Positions 24,463 to 33,349 of a stretch of 64,000 nt of DNA are shown one piece after another. The stretch lies in the NCBI RefSeq assembly GCF_002929225.1, contig NZ_PISM01000022.1, positions 434,001 to 498,000 on the forward strand, read 5' to 3'. Positions within the stretch are counted from its first letter, which is position 1. Each line of letters starts with the position of its first letter. The notes under the pieces are model-generated. The model ran no database searches. It had not been told where the DNA came from and saw only the letters and a program-made list of their open reading frames with translations. The translations under genes and the position numbers were made by a program. The stretch comes from Stutzerimonas kunmingensis (GTDB lineage: Bacteria; Pseudomonadota; Gammaproteobacteria; Pseudomonadales; Pseudomonadaceae).

Positions 24463-26265
24463 CTAGAACCAGGCGTCCTGCATCGTCAGGCAGGTGTCGT
24501 CGCGTGCTTCGAGGACGGCCAGCTCGTGCGCGCAAGCCGGCACTTCCCAGGTCAGAAAGTAGCGCGCGGCCTGCAGCTTGCCACGGTAGAAGTCAGCATC
24601 CGCCGAGTTGCCTTCGGCCAGTCCGCGTTCGGCGCGCAGTGCCTGCTCCAGCCAGCGCCAGCCGATCACTGCATGGCCGAACACCTTCAGGTACAGCGCC
24701 GAGTTGGCCAGCGCCTGGTTGACCTTGCCGGCTGCCAGATCGCCGAGCAGCGCCTGGGTCACGCTGGTCAGGCGGGCGATGTGCTGCTCCAGCGGCTGGC
24801 GCAGTGCGGTCAGCGAGTCGTACTCGGCGGCGCGTGCGCAGCTGGCCTGGATCAACCCGAGCAGCTGGCGCAGGCCGGCACCCTTGTTCTGCATCAGCTT
24901 GCGGCCGAGCAGGTCCAGCGACTGGATGCCGTGGGTGCCTTCGTGGATCGGATTGAGGCGGTTGTCGCGGTAGTACTGTTCCACCGGGTATTCGCGGGTG
25001 TAGCCATGCCCGCCGAGAATCTGGATGGCCAGTTCGTTGGCCTTCAGGCAATACTCCGACGGCCAGGATTTGACGATCGGCGTCAGCAGGTCGAGCAGCT
25101 CGCCAGCGTTGCGCCGCTCCTCGTTGCTCTCGGCGGTGTGCTCGTCGTCCACCAGGCGTGCCGAGTACAGGCCGAGATCGAGGGCGCCTTCGACATAGGC
25201 CTTCTGCATCAGCAGCATGCGCTTGACGTCGGTGTGCTCGATGATCGGCACCTGGGTCGAGGCCGGGTCCTTGCCGTCCGGCAGGCGACCCTGCGGACGC
25301 TCGCGGGCGTAGTTCAGCGAGTAGAGGTAGCCGGCGTAGCCGAGCATGATCGCGCCCATGCCGACGCCGATGCGCGCCTCGTTCATCATCTGGAACATGT
25401 AGGCCAGGCCCTTGTGCGGCTCGCCTACCAGATAGCCGACGCAGTTGCCGTTGTCGCCGAAGTTCAGTGCCGTGCTGGTGGTGCCGCGCCAACCCATCTT
25501 GTGGAACAGGCCGGCCAGCAGCACGTCGTTGCGCTCGCCCAGCGAGCCGTCGTCGTTGACCAGGAACTTCGGCACGATGAACAGGCTGATGCCCTTCACC
25601 CCGGGCGGCGCGTCCGGCAGCTTGGCCAGCACCATGTGCACGATGTTTTCCGACAGCGGGTGGTCGCCGCCGGAAATGAAGATCTTGTTGCCCTTGAGGC
25701 GATAGCTGCCGTCACCGGCCGGTTCGGCGCGGGTGCGGATGTCCGACAGCGACGAGCCGGCATGCGGCTCGGTGAGTGCCATGGTGCCGAAGAAGCGGCC
25801 CTCGAGCATCGGCTGCAGGAAGCGCTGCTTCTGCTCGTCGGAGCCGAAGGCTTCGATCAGGTGCGAGGCGCCCATGCTCAGCATTGGGTAGGAGCTGGTG
25901 GCGATGTTGGCCGACTGGAAATGCGCGAAGCAGGCCCGCGACAGCAGGTTCGGCAGCTGCATGCCGCCGTCGTCGAAGCTGCGCTGCGCGTTGTGAAAGC
26001 CCGCCTCGATGAAGGCGTCCACGGCCGGCTTGACCTCGGGAATCAGCACCGCTTCGCCGTTGACGTACTGCGGCTCGTGCTCGTCGGACTTGCGGTTGTG
26101 CGGTGCGAAGTATTTCTCGGCGATGGTGCGCGCGGTGCCAATGGCGGCGTCGAAGGTTTCGCGGCTGTGATCGGCGAAGTGCTCGCGGCGGGTCAGGGCC
26201 TCGGCGTCCAGCACTTCGTAGAGTTCGAATGCCAGGTTACGCGGGCAGAGCAGGGTCTCGGTCAT
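24463..26265 (-). CDS. Acyl-CoA dehydrogenase (FadE-like, about 600 residues)
   Basis: A 600-residue FAD-dependent acyl-CoA dehydrogenase that would introduce the alpha-beta double bond in fatty acyl-CoA. FAD/substrate regions are seen in GTMALTEPHAGSSLSDIRTR near 170 and KGNKIFISGGDHPLSENIVH near 200; the block around HEGTHGIQSLDLLGRKLM near 455 carries the catalytic Glu. The extra N- and C-terminal domains and the length fit the 600-residue class, not short 380-residue SCAD types. GGAGG lies 6 bases before the ATG at 26265, which decides the start. Two further paralogues occur at 43204 and 46601. Chain-length preference is unknown. Confidence 0.92.
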   Translation of the reverse strand: MTETLLCPRNLAFELYEVLDAEALTRREHFADHSRETFDAAIGTARTIAEKYFAPHNRKSDEHEPQYVNGEAVLIPEVKPAVDAFIEAGFHNAQRSFDDGGMQLPNLLSRACFAHFQSANIATSSYPMLSMGASHLIEAFGSDEQKQRFLQPMLEGRFFGTMALTEPHAGSSLSDIRTRAEPAGDGSYRLKGNKIFISGGDHPLSENIVHMVLAKLPDAPPGVKGISLFIVPKFLVNDDGSLGERNDVLLAGLFHKMGWRGTTSTALNFGDNGNCVGYLVGEPHKGLAYMFQMMNEARIGVGMGAIMLGYAGYLYSLNYARERPQGRLPDGKDPASTQVPIIEHTDVKRMLLMQKAYVEGALDLGLYSARLVDDEHTAESNEERRNAGELLDLLTPIVKSWPSEYCLKANELAIQILGGHGYTREYPVEQYYRDNRLNPIHEGTHGIQSLDLLGRKLMQNKGAGLRQLLGLIQASCARAAEYDSLTALRQPLEQHIARLTSVTQALLGDLAAGKVNQALANSALYLKVFGHAVIGWRWLEQALRAERGLAEGNSADADFYRGKLQAARYFLTWEVPACAHELAVLEARDDTCLTMQDAWF

Positions 26266-26367
26266 GGTCAACCTCCGTTTTTATCGGCCCGAGTCTAAGG
26301 ACCGCGGTTTTCCATTGCCTAGCTTCATCCATTGCACTGATGAAGCGTCAACACGGGGTCGCTCCAT

Positions 26368-27258
26368 TCAGCCGAACAGCTGGCGCATGAGCGCGGCCAG
26401 TTCGCCATCGCCCAGGCCGGCGGCATCAAGATGGGTGAGGGCGGCCTCTCGATGGGTTGCCAGCTGCTGCTCTGCCGCCTGCTGGCCAAGCAGCGAGACC
26501 ACGGTCGCCTTGGCCCGGTCCTGCTGGCAGTCCTTGCCGGTCTGTTCGGGCGTCAGGCCATCGGCGATATCGTCGAGCAGCTGAAACGCCAGGCCCAGTT
26601 CGTTGGCAAAGCCTTGCAGATGTCGTGTCCGCGTCCGCTCAGCTCCCGCGAGCAGGGCCGCAACTTCCAATGCGGCGGTGAACAGCGAGCCGGTTTTCAG
26701 CTGATTGGTGGCAATCACCGCATCGAGCTGCTGTGCTTCTTGTGCGCCATGCAGGTCGCGAAATTGCCCACGCACCAGGCCCTGCGCCCCGGCCGCTCGC
26801 GCCAGTGTGGCCACCGCGTCGTTGCGCTGCCTGGGGGTGAGCCTGGGCGCGGTGGCGGTTATGCCATAGGCATGGCTGAGCAGGGCCACTGAGGCGAGGA
26901 CGGCGACATCCTCGCCGAAACGCAGATGAATGGTCGGCTGGCCGCGCCGCAGGCTGGCGTTGTCCATGCATGGCATGTCGTCGAGAAACAGCGAGGCGGC
27001 GTGGATCATCTCCAGCGCACAGGCCGGGTCCAGGCCGATATCGGGGTCGACGCCGAGATCTCCCAGCGCCAGCAGCAACAACAGTGGCCTGATTCGTTTG
27101 CCGGGAGCGAGGGTGCCTTCACGTAACGCCAGGGTGACCTTGTCCAGCTCCGACTCGGGTCGCGGCAGGCGCATGGCCAGGCGCTCGTCGACCTGTCGCC
27201 GCAGGCGCATCAGGCTGTCGCATTGCGGAAGCGGGAGGGTGGAATTCTGCGTTTGCAT
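26368..27258 (-). CDS. crtE: Geranylgeranyl diphosphate synthase (polyprenyl synthetase)
   Basis: A 296-residue prenyltransferase that extends farnesyl- to geranylgeranyl diphosphate, the entry to C40 carotenoids. The first aspartate-rich motif is DDMPCMD at 93-99, with the two-residue insertion (DDxxxxD) typical of bacterial and plant GGPP synthases, and the second is DDIAD at 229-233. A house-keeping ispA would have the same motifs, but the divergent carotenoid genes settle the assignment. Its promoter lies in the 158-base spacer facing fni, inside a 9-bp inverted repeat. It is the only cluster gene outside the fni-crtXYIB operon apart from crtZ. Confidence 0.9.
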   Translation of the reverse strand: MQTQNSTLPLPQCDSLMRLRRQVDERLAMRLPRPESELDKVTLALREGTLAPGKRIRPLLLLLALGDLGVDPDIGLDPACALEMIHAASLFLDDMPCMDNASLRRGQPTIHLRFGEDVAVLASVALLSHAYGITATAPRLTPRQRNDAVATLARAAGAQGLVRGQFRDLHGAQEAQQLDAVIATNQLKTGSLFTAALEVAALLAGAERTRTRHLQGFANELGLAFQLLDDIADGLTPEQTGKDCQQDRAKATVVSLLGQQAAEQQLATHREAALTHLDAAGLGDGELAALMRQLFG

Positions 27259-27306
27259 GGCGGTGCCCTCGCTGGCGCCTCAGTTCGAGCACCAGGGTTG
27301 TGCAAT

Positions 27307-27334
27307 GTTGTACAGCGATTGGACGTTATGACAA
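27307..27334 (-). promoter_or_regulatory. Predicted crtE promoter
   Basis: On the minus strand TTGTCA (27334-27329) and TACAAC (27312-27307) are spaced by 16 bases. The -10 lies within the left arm of the inverted repeat. It overlaps the fni promoter read on the other strand. Confidence 0.5.
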
Positions 27335-27347
27335 AAACCTGTACAAC
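27319..27347 (+). promoter_or_regulatory. Predicted promoter of the fni-crtXYIB operon
   Basis: TTGGAC (27319-27324), 17-base spacer, TACAAC (27342-27347). Transcription would begin near 27354, giving a leader of about 60 bases to the fni ATG. The -10 lies in the right arm of the inverted repeat. Confidence 0.55.
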
Positions 27348-27416
27348 TCGTTGCCATCGCATAGCACTTTTTTCAGGGCGTCACGTCCAAACAAGTCTTC
27401 CCGGGAGCCGATTTCC

Positions 27417-28457
27417 ATGAGCAAACAATCGTTGGTCAGCCGCAAAAACGATCATCTGGATATCGTCCTGGACCCGACGCGGGCAGCCGGTGCGACGGGT
27501 ACCGGTTTCGGCGCATTTCGCTTTGAGCACTGCGCCCTGCCCGAGTTGCACCTTGATGAGATCGACCTGCATAGCGCGCTGTTCGGGCGCCAGCTGCGGG
27601 CGCCGCTGCTGATCAGCTCGATGACTGGCGGCGCCGCACGTTCTGCCGCGATCAATGCGCACCTGGCGGAAGCCGCGCAACACTTGGGTATCGCCATGGC
27701 GGTCGGTTCGCAGCGGGTCGCGCTTGAAACCGCGGGAGATCAGGGCCTGACTGGCCAGTTGCGCCAGCTGGCGCCGGACATCCTGTTGCTGGCCAACTTC
27801 GGTGCCGCCCAGCTGGTACGCGGTTACGGCGTGGACGAGGCGCGGCGCGCGGTCGAGATGATCGATGGCGATGCGCTGATCGTGCACCTGAATCCGCTGC
27901 AGGAAGCGGTGCAGCCCGGTGGCGACCGTGATTGGCGGGGCGTGCTTCGGGCGATCGAAGCGCTTGCCAGCCGCCTGGCCGCGCCGGTGGTGATCAAGGA
28001 AGTCGGTGCCGGCATATCCGCGACGGTGGCGCGGCAGCTGGTCGATGCGGGTGTTGCCGCGATTGATGTGGCGGGTTCCGGCGGAACCAGCTGGGCCGCG
28101 GTGGAAGCCGAACGCGCCACCGATGTCAGCCAGCGCGCCATCGCCCAGGCCTTCGCCGATTGGGGCATTCCCACCGCGCAGGCGCTACAGGCCGTGCGCA
28201 AGGCCTGCCCGGATACATCGCTGATCGCTTCCGGAGGCATTCGCGACGGGGTGGAGGCGGCCAAGGCGATCTGCCTGGGCGCCGATCTGGTCGGTCAGGC
28301 AGCGGGCGTTCTTCAGGCCGCAATGCTCAGCAGTGAAGCGGTGGTGCAGCACTTCGAAGTGGTGATCGCGCAGCTGCGGATTGCCTGTTTCTGCACGGGG
28401 TCGGCCAGCCTCGCCGAGCTGCGGCAGGCGCGCCTGCTGCAAGGCTCCGGCTACTGA
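27417..28457 (+). CDS. fni: Type 2 isopentenyl-diphosphate delta-isomerase
   Basis: A 346-residue FMN- and NADPH-dependent isomerase that converts isopentenyl to dimethylallyl diphosphate, raising the starter supply for carotenoids. Type 2 signatures are [11 protein letters not shown] at the N-terminus, [13 protein letters not shown] near 67, [19 protein letters not shown] near 160, and the phosphate/FMN loop VAGSGGTSW near 222. The ATG at 27417 begins [12 protein letters not shown]; the GGGAG ahead supports it. It heads the crt operon, 21 bases before crtX. Pantoea clusters carry an equivalent idi gene in the same place, just after crtE, but here crtE is turned away. Confidence 0.92.
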   Translation: MSKQSLVSRKNDHLDIVLDPTRAAGATGTGFGAFRFEHCALPELHLDEIDLHSALFGRQLRAPLLISSMTGGAARSAAINAHLAEAAQHLGIAMAVGSQRVALETAGDQGLTGQLRQLAPDILLLANFGAAQLVRGYGVDEARRAVEMIDGDALIVHLNPLQEAVQPGGDRDWRGVLRAIEALASRLAAPVVIKEVGAGISATVARQLVDAGVAAIDVAGSGGTSWAAVEAERATDVSQRAIAQAFADWGIPTAQALQAVRKACPDTSLIASGGIRDGVEAAKAICLGADLVGQAAGVLQAAMLSSEAVVQHFEVVIAQLRIACFCTGSASLAELRQARLLQGSGY

Positions 28458-28478
28458 AGCCCGGGGCGGAGCCGCCAG

Positions 28479-29765
28479 ATGACACATTTCGCGGCAATTG
28501 CCCCGCCATATCTCAGCCATCTACGCGCCTTCGAGGCCATCGCCTGGCAGCTGACGCAGCGAGGCCACCGAGTGACCTTCGTCCAGCAGGCCGATGTCGC
28601 CGAGCTGTTGACGTTGCCCGCCGCCGGATTCGCCGCCATCGGTACTGATTCCCACCCGCCGGGTACCCTGGCCGCAGTCGTTCGCCGCGCCGCGCAACCG
28701 GGGCCGTTCGGCATCCGCCGGGTCATCGCCGACATGGCAGCGAGCACTGCGTTGTTCTGTCGCGAGGCGCCGGACGTGCTGCGTTCGCTGAAGGTCGACG
28801 CCGTGCTGGCCGACCAGATGGAGCCGGCGGGGGCGCTGGTGGCCGAGCATCTTGGCCTGCCGTTCGTTTCCATCGCCTGCGCCTTGCCGTTCAACCGCGA
28901 GCCGCTGGTGCCCTTGCCGGTGATGCCCTGGCGCTACCGGGCGACCGACTGGGGCGAGCAGCTCAACCTGCACAGCAGTCGTGTCTACGACCTCCTGATG
29001 CGCCCCCACGCCGAGGTGATCCGGCACTACTGTCAGGCGTTCGGCCTGGCGCCGCGCTCGACCTTGAGCGAGTGCCTGTCGCCCTTGCTGCAGATCAGCC
29101 AGACGGTGCCTGGCTTCGACTTTCCGCGCCGCCAGCTCCCGGCGAATTTCCACGGGCTAGGCCCGTTGCGTCGCCCGTTGCACGGCGAAGCCGAGCTGAA
29201 CCTGCCAATTGATCCGACGCGGCCGTTTGTCTTCGCCTCGCTGGGCACCCTGCAGGGACATCGCTATACCTTGCTGCGCAATATCGCCCGCGCCTGCAAG
29301 CCGCTCGGCGTACAGCTGTTGATTGCCCATTGCGGCGGGCTGAATGCCGCGCAAGCGGCGCGGCTGCGCGAGGAGGGCGCGCATTGGGTCACCGACTTCG
29401 CGCCCCAGCGCGCGGCATTGGCCAGAGCCTCGGCGGTCATCACCCATGCCGGGCTGAATACCGTGCTCGATGCCCTGGAGGCCGCCGTGCCGATGCTGGC
29501 GCTGCCGATTGCCTTCGATCAGCCGGGTGTCGCCGCGCGTATCGAACATGCCGGCGTCGGCCTGCGCTTGCAGCCGCGACTGGCGAGCCCGACGCGGATC
29601 GGCCACGCATTGCAGCAGCTGCTGGGCGACGGCGAGTTTCGCCGGCGGGCGGCACAGCTGGGCGCGCAAGTGCGGCAGGCTGGCGGCGTCGTTCGTGCCG
29701 CCGAGCTGATCGAGGCTGCGCTCGGGACAGGTGGACAACGACCGGAGGTGGCGAGTGGCGCTTGA
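28479..29765 (+). CDS. crtX: Zeaxanthin glucosyltransferase
   Basis: A 428-residue GT1-fold glycosyltransferase. The N-domain opens with FAAIAPPYLSHLRAFEAIAW, the acceptor domain, and the C-domain has the nucleotide-sugar site around VTDFAPQRAALARASAVITH and HAGLNTVLDALEAAVPMLAL near 325-350, the UDP-glycosyltransferase signature. CrtX adds glucose to the zeaxanthin hydroxyls to give the mono- and diglucoside. Position between fni and crtY is the standard Pantoea-like order. Its stop overlaps the start of crtY by 11 bases. Confidence 0.9.
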   Translation: MTHFAAIAPPYLSHLRAFEAIAWQLTQRGHRVTFVQQADVAELLTLPAAGFAAIGTDSHPPGTLAAVVRRAAQPGPFGIRRVIADMAASTALFCREAPDVLRSLKVDAVLADQMEPAGALVAEHLGLPFVSIACALPFNREPLVPLPVMPWRYRATDWGEQLNLHSSRVYDLLMRPHAEVIRHYCQAFGLAPRSTLSECLSPLLQISQTVPGFDFPRRQLPANFHGLGPLRRPLHGEAELNLPIDPTRPFVFASLGTLQGHRYTLLRNIARACKPLGVQLLIAHCGGLNAAQAARLREEGAHWVTDFAPQRAALARASAVITHAGLNTVLDALEAAVPMLALPIAFDQPGVAARIEHAGVGLRLQPRLASPTRIGHALQQLLGDGEFRRRAAQLGAQVRQAGGVVRAAELIEAALGTGGQRPEVASGA

Positions 29766-30924
29766 TGCGGACCTGATCCTGGTTGGCGGCGGGCTGGCTA
29801 ACGGGCTTCTGGCCCTGCGCCTGCGTCAGCAGCGGCCCGACCTGCGCCTGCTGATCGTCGAGCAGGGCGACACCTTGGGCGGCAATCACACCTGGTCGTT
29901 TCACCAGCACGATCTGACGCCGGCTCAGCAGCGTTGGCTGGAGCCCATGGTAGGCAAGCGCTGGCCCGGCTATGAAGTGATCTTTCCCGACCTGCAGCGC
30001 CGGCTGGGCAGCGGTTACGCGAGCATCTTCTCGGAGCGCTTTCACCAGTACCTGATGCCCGAACTGAGCGATGGCGTGCGTTTGCGCACCACCGTTGCCA
30101 GCGTGGAGCCACACAGGGTGCGTCTGGCCTCGGGGGACATCCTGCAGGCCGGCGCCGTGATCGATGGACGCGGCGTGCGCCGGACCGATCAGCTGGCCCT
30201 CGGCTTTCAGAAGTTTCTCGGCCAGGAACTGCGCCTGCAGCAGCCGCACGGCTTGCGGGAGCCGATCATCATGGACGCGAGCGTCGCCCAGCACGACGGC
30301 TATCGCTTCGCCTACGTGCTGCCGCTGAGTGCGGACAGCCTGCTGATCGAAGACACCTACTACGCCGACGGCGACGAGGTAGCGCCGGAGACATTGCGCG
30401 CCAATATCGAGCGCTACGCCGAGGGCCGCGGCTGGGCGATCCGCGAGGTGCTGCGCGAGGAGCAGGGCGTGCTGCCCATCGTCCTCTCCGGTGACCTGCC
30501 GGCGTTCTGGGACGAGGCGCGCGGCGTGCCGCAGACCGGGCTGTCCGCGGCGTTGTTCCATCCCACCACCGGCTACTCGCTGCCCGACGCGGTGCGTCTG
30601 GCCGATCACCTGATCGCGCTGGACCGCTGGGATGCCGGCAGCCTGTTCGAAGCGATCCGCGACTACTCGTTGGCGCAGTGGCGCCAGCGCGGCTTCTTCC
30701 GACTGCTCAATCGCATGCTGTTCATGGCCGGTCCGGCGGATCGCCGCTGGGCGGTGATGCAACGTTTTTACCGCTTGCGCGAACCGCTGATCCAGCGTTT
30801 CTACGCGGCCAATCTGACCACCCGCGACCGCTTGCGCATCGTCTCGGGCAAGCCTCCTGTTCCGCTCGGCGAGGCGCTGCGCGCACTTGCCGCCCATGAT
30901 CTGCATCGCAAGGATTACCGATGA
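29755..30924 (+). CDS. crtY: Lycopene beta-cyclase
   Basis: A 389-residue flavoprotein that closes both beta rings of lycopene to give beta-carotene. The dinucleotide site LILVGGGLANGLLALRL is at the N-terminus, followed by LGGNHTWSFHQHDL, the CrtY signature near 40-55, and FHPTTGYSLPDAV near 265. I choose the GTG at 29755 because GGAGG (29744-29748) stands 6 bases before it. Start overlaps crtX and stop overlaps crtI (ATGA), so the operon is tightly coupled. Confidence 0.92.
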   Translation: MALDADLILVGGGLANGLLALRLRQQRPDLRLLIVEQGDTLGGNHTWSFHQHDLTPAQQRWLEPMVGKRWPGYEVIFPDLQRRLGSGYASIFSERFHQYLMPELSDGVRLRTTVASVEPHRVRLASGDILQAGAVIDGRGVRRTDQLALGFQKFLGQELRLQQPHGLREPIIMDASVAQHDGYRFAYVLPLSADSLLIEDTYYADGDEVAPETLRANIERYAEGRGWAIREVLREEQGVLPIVLSGDLPAFWDEARGVPQTGLSAALFHPTTGYSLPDAVRLADHLIALDRWDAGSLFEAIRDYSLAQWRQRGFFRLLNRMLFMAGPADRRWAVMQRFYRLREPLIQRFYAANLTTRDRLRIVSGKPPVPLGEALRALAAHDLHRKDYR

Positions 30925-32426
30925 ACCAAGCTAAACGAGCGGTGGTGATCGGCGCCGGCTTCGGCGGGCTGGCGTTGGCCATCCGCCTGCAGCGCGCCGG
31001 CGTCCAGACCACGCTGCTGGAGAAGCGCGACAAGCCTGGTGGCCGCGCCTACGTCTATCACGATCAGGGTTTCACCTTCGACGCCGGGCCGACGGTGATC
31101 ACCGATCCGCCAGCGCTGGAAGAACTCTTCAGCGGCGCTGGCAAGCGCATGGCCGATTACGTCGAGCTGCTGCCGGTCAGCCCCTTCTACCGGCTGTGCT
31201 GGGAGGACGGTTACAGCTTCGATTACGTCAACGATCAGGTCGAGCTGGACCGGCAGATCCACGCGCTCAACCCCCGTGACGTGGCCGGCTATCAGCGCTT
31301 TCTCGCCTATTCGCGGGCAGTGTACGAGGAGGGCTACGTCAAGCTCGGCACCGTGCCCTTCCTGTCGTTTCTCAGCATGATCGGTGTTGCGCCGCAGCTG
31401 GCCAAGCTGCAGGCCTGGCGCAACGTGTACAGCATGGTGGCCAAATTCGTGGAGAACGATCGGCTGCGGCAGGCGCTGTCCTTTCACTCGCTGCTGGTGG
31501 GCGGCAATCCCTTCGAAACCTCGTCCATCTACGCGCTGATCCATGCGCTGGAGCGCCAGGGCGGTGTCTGGTTCCCGCGTGGCGGCACCGGGGCGCTGGT
31601 GCAGGGGATGGTCCGGCTGTTCGAGGATCTGGGCGGCAGGCTGGAGCTGAACGCCGAGGTGGCGCGGATCGAGCTGGCGGGCGGACGCGCGAAGGCCGTG
31701 ATCACGGGTGACGGTCGGCGCTTCGATACCGATGCGGTCGCCTCCAACGCCGATGTGGTCAACACCTACAAGCAGCTGCTCGGGCATGAGCAGCGTGGTC
31801 GCGATGAGGCCAAACGGCTCTCCGGCAAGCGTTTCTCGATGTCGCTGTTCGTCATCCATTTCGGCCTCAAGCGCCGCCATGAGCACCTGCAACACCACAC
31901 GGTGTGTTTCGGCCCGCGCTATCGCGAGCTGATCGACGAGATATTCAAGCGCGAAACGCTGGCCGATGATTTCTCCCTCTACCTGCACGCGCCCTGCGTG
32001 ACCGATCCGTCGCTGGCACCGGAGGGCTGTGCCAGCCACTACGTGCTGGCGCCGGTGCCACACCTGGGCACGGCAGATATCGATTGGGCGGTGGAGGGCC
32101 CAAAATACCGCGACCGCATTTTCGACTACCTCGAGCGGCACTACATTCCCGGTCTGCGCGGTGATCTGGTGACCCACCGCATCTTCACGCCGCACGATTT
32201 CCGCGACGAGCTCAACGCTCATCTGGGCTCGGCGTTTTCGATGGAGCCGATCCTTACCCAGAGCGCCTGGTTCCGCCCGCATAACCGTGATGACGTGATT
32301 CCCAACCTCTATATCGTCGGCGCCGGCACTCACCCCGGTGCCGGCGTGCCGGGGGTCGTCGGTTCGGCCAAGGCCACCGCCGGGCTGATGCTGGAGGACT
32401 TCCTATTGAAGGAGCAGGTCGGATGA
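30921..32426 (+). CDS. crtI: Phytoene desaturase (lycopene-forming)
   Basis: A 501-residue FAD enzyme that performs the four desaturations from phytoene to lycopene. The Rossmann motif VVIGAGFGGLALAIRLQRAG is at residues 8-27 and the C-terminal bacterial phytoene-desaturase signature GAGTHPGAGVPGVVGSAK is near 468-485; the middle has KPGGRAYVYHDQGFTFDAGP. Length is as for CrtI of Pantoea. ATGA overlaps link it to crtY before it and crtB after it. Confidence 0.95.
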   Translation: MNQAKRAVVIGAGFGGLALAIRLQRAGVQTTLLEKRDKPGGRAYVYHDQGFTFDAGPTVITDPPALEELFSGAGKRMADYVELLPVSPFYRLCWEDGYSFDYVNDQVELDRQIHALNPRDVAGYQRFLAYSRAVYEEGYVKLGTVPFLSFLSMIGVAPQLAKLQAWRNVYSMVAKFVENDRLRQALSFHSLLVGGNPFETSSIYALIHALERQGGVWFPRGGTGALVQGMVRLFEDLGGRLELNAEVARIELAGGRAKAVITGDGRRFDTDAVASNADVVNTYKQLLGHEQRGRDEAKRLSGKRFSMSLFVIHFGLKRRHEHLQHHTVCFGPRYRELIDEIFKRETLADDFSLYLHAPCVTDPSLAPEGCASHYVLAPVPHLGTADIDWAVEGPKYRDRIFDYLERHYIPGLRGDLVTHRIFTPHDFRDELNAHLGSAFSMEPILTQSAWFRPHNRDDVIPNLYIVGAGTHPGAGVPGVVGSAKATAGLMLEDFLLKEQVG

Positions 32427-33349
32427 ACGACAAGGTCGTCGATCACTCGACCCAGGCGATCAACGTCGGCTCCAAGAGCTTCGCGGCGGCGGCCAAGCTG
32501 TTCGACGAGCGCACCCGCCAGAGCGCCGTGATGCTCTACGCCTGGTGCCGTCACTGCGATGACGTGATCGACGGCCAGACCCTCGGCCACGGCCAGCTCG
32601 CCGGCGATCGCTCCACTGGCGAAGCGCGTCTGGCCGAACTGGTCGATCTCACTGAGCGCGCCTATGCCGGCGAGGCGATGAGCGATCCGGCTTTTGCGGC
32701 GTTTCAGCAAGTGGTTCAGCGGCACCAGATTCCCAAGCGATACCCGCTGGAACATCTCGCCGGCTTTCGTATGGACGTGCAGGATTACCACTACCAGACC
32801 CTCGATGACACGCTGCTTTATTGCTATCGCGTCGCCGGTGTGGTCGGTCTGATGATGGCGCGGGTGATGGGCGCCGAAGCGGAGCCGACGCTGGATCGCG
32901 CCTGTGACCTGGGCTTGGCCTTCCAGCTGACCAACATCGCCCGCGATATCGTCGAGGATGCACAGATCGGCCGTGTCTACCTGCCGGCCGAGTGGCTGGC
33001 CGAAGTGGGCATCCCTGAAGATGAGGTCGCGCTACCTGAGCATCGTGCGGCATTGGCCACGCTGGCAGCGCGACTGGTAGATCTGGCCGAACCCTACTAT
33101 CAATCAGCATCTCAGGGCTTACGGGACTTGCCGTTACGCTCGGCCTGGTCGATCGCCACGGCGCATGGCGTCTATCGGCAGATCGGCGTCGAGGTGAAAG
33201 CGCGCGGCGCAGCGGCCTGGGATGCGCGGGTGTCGACCAGCAAAGGGCAGAAGCTGCAGTTCTTGCTGGGCGGCGGGGTGCTGGCGCTGGCCTCGCGGCG
33301 GATGCAGGTCAGGCCGCGTCCTGACGGTCTCTGGAGGCGTCCTCGCTAG
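32423..33349 (+). CDS. crtB: Phytoene synthase
   Basis: A 308-residue squalene/phytoene synthase that joins two GGPP molecules. The two aspartate motifs are DDVID at 46-50 (CRHCDDVIDG) and DIVED at 175-179 (NIARDIVEDAQIGRVYLP). It is the last gene of the fni-crtXYIB run. The C-terminus runs about 40 bases into the end of the convergent crtZ, so the final 13 codons of both genes use the same DNA in opposite directions. Confidence 0.95.
   Translation: MNDKVVDHSTQAINVGSKSFAAAAKLFDERTRQSAVMLYAWCRHCDDVIDGQTLGHGQLAGDRSTGEARLAELVDLTERAYAGEAMSDPAFAAFQQVVQRHQIPKRYPLEHLAGFRMDVQDYHYQTLDDTLLYCYRVAGVVGLMMARVMGAEAEPTLDRACDLGLAFQLTNIARDIVEDAQIGRVYLPAEWLAEVGIPEDEVALPEHRAALATLAARLVDLAEPYYQSASQGLRDLPLRSAWSIATAHGVYRQIGVEVKARGAAAWDARVSTSKGQKLQFLLGGGVLALASRRMQVRPRPDGLWRRPR

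Larger units (their letters stand above)
27307..27347. promoter_or_regulatory. Divergent operator: 9-bp inverted repeat with TGTACA cores
   Basis: GTTGTACAG (27307-27315) and CTGTACAAC (27339-27347) are exact reverse complements separated by 23 bases. Each arm covers the -10 element of one of the two face-to-face promoters, so one dimeric or tetrameric protein could silence crtE and fni-crtXYIB together. TGTACA half-sites recall the sites of MerR-type light/B12 regulators (LitR/CarH) of carotenoid genes, but the spacing differs from the one I remember for those, and no such regulator is in the window. Confidence 0.6.

Noticed and set aside
24451..26298. Plus-strand frame opposite the acyl-CoA dehydrogenase
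   Set aside because: Shadow of the minus-strand enzyme; it starts in the minus-strand terminator region and has no motifs.
27309..27345. Exact class II LitR site TRTACA-N12-TGTACA
   Set aside because: Both TGTACA cores are present but 25 bases apart, and no partner lies at N12 from either, so the site does not fit the consensus I remember; only a looser likeness is claimed.
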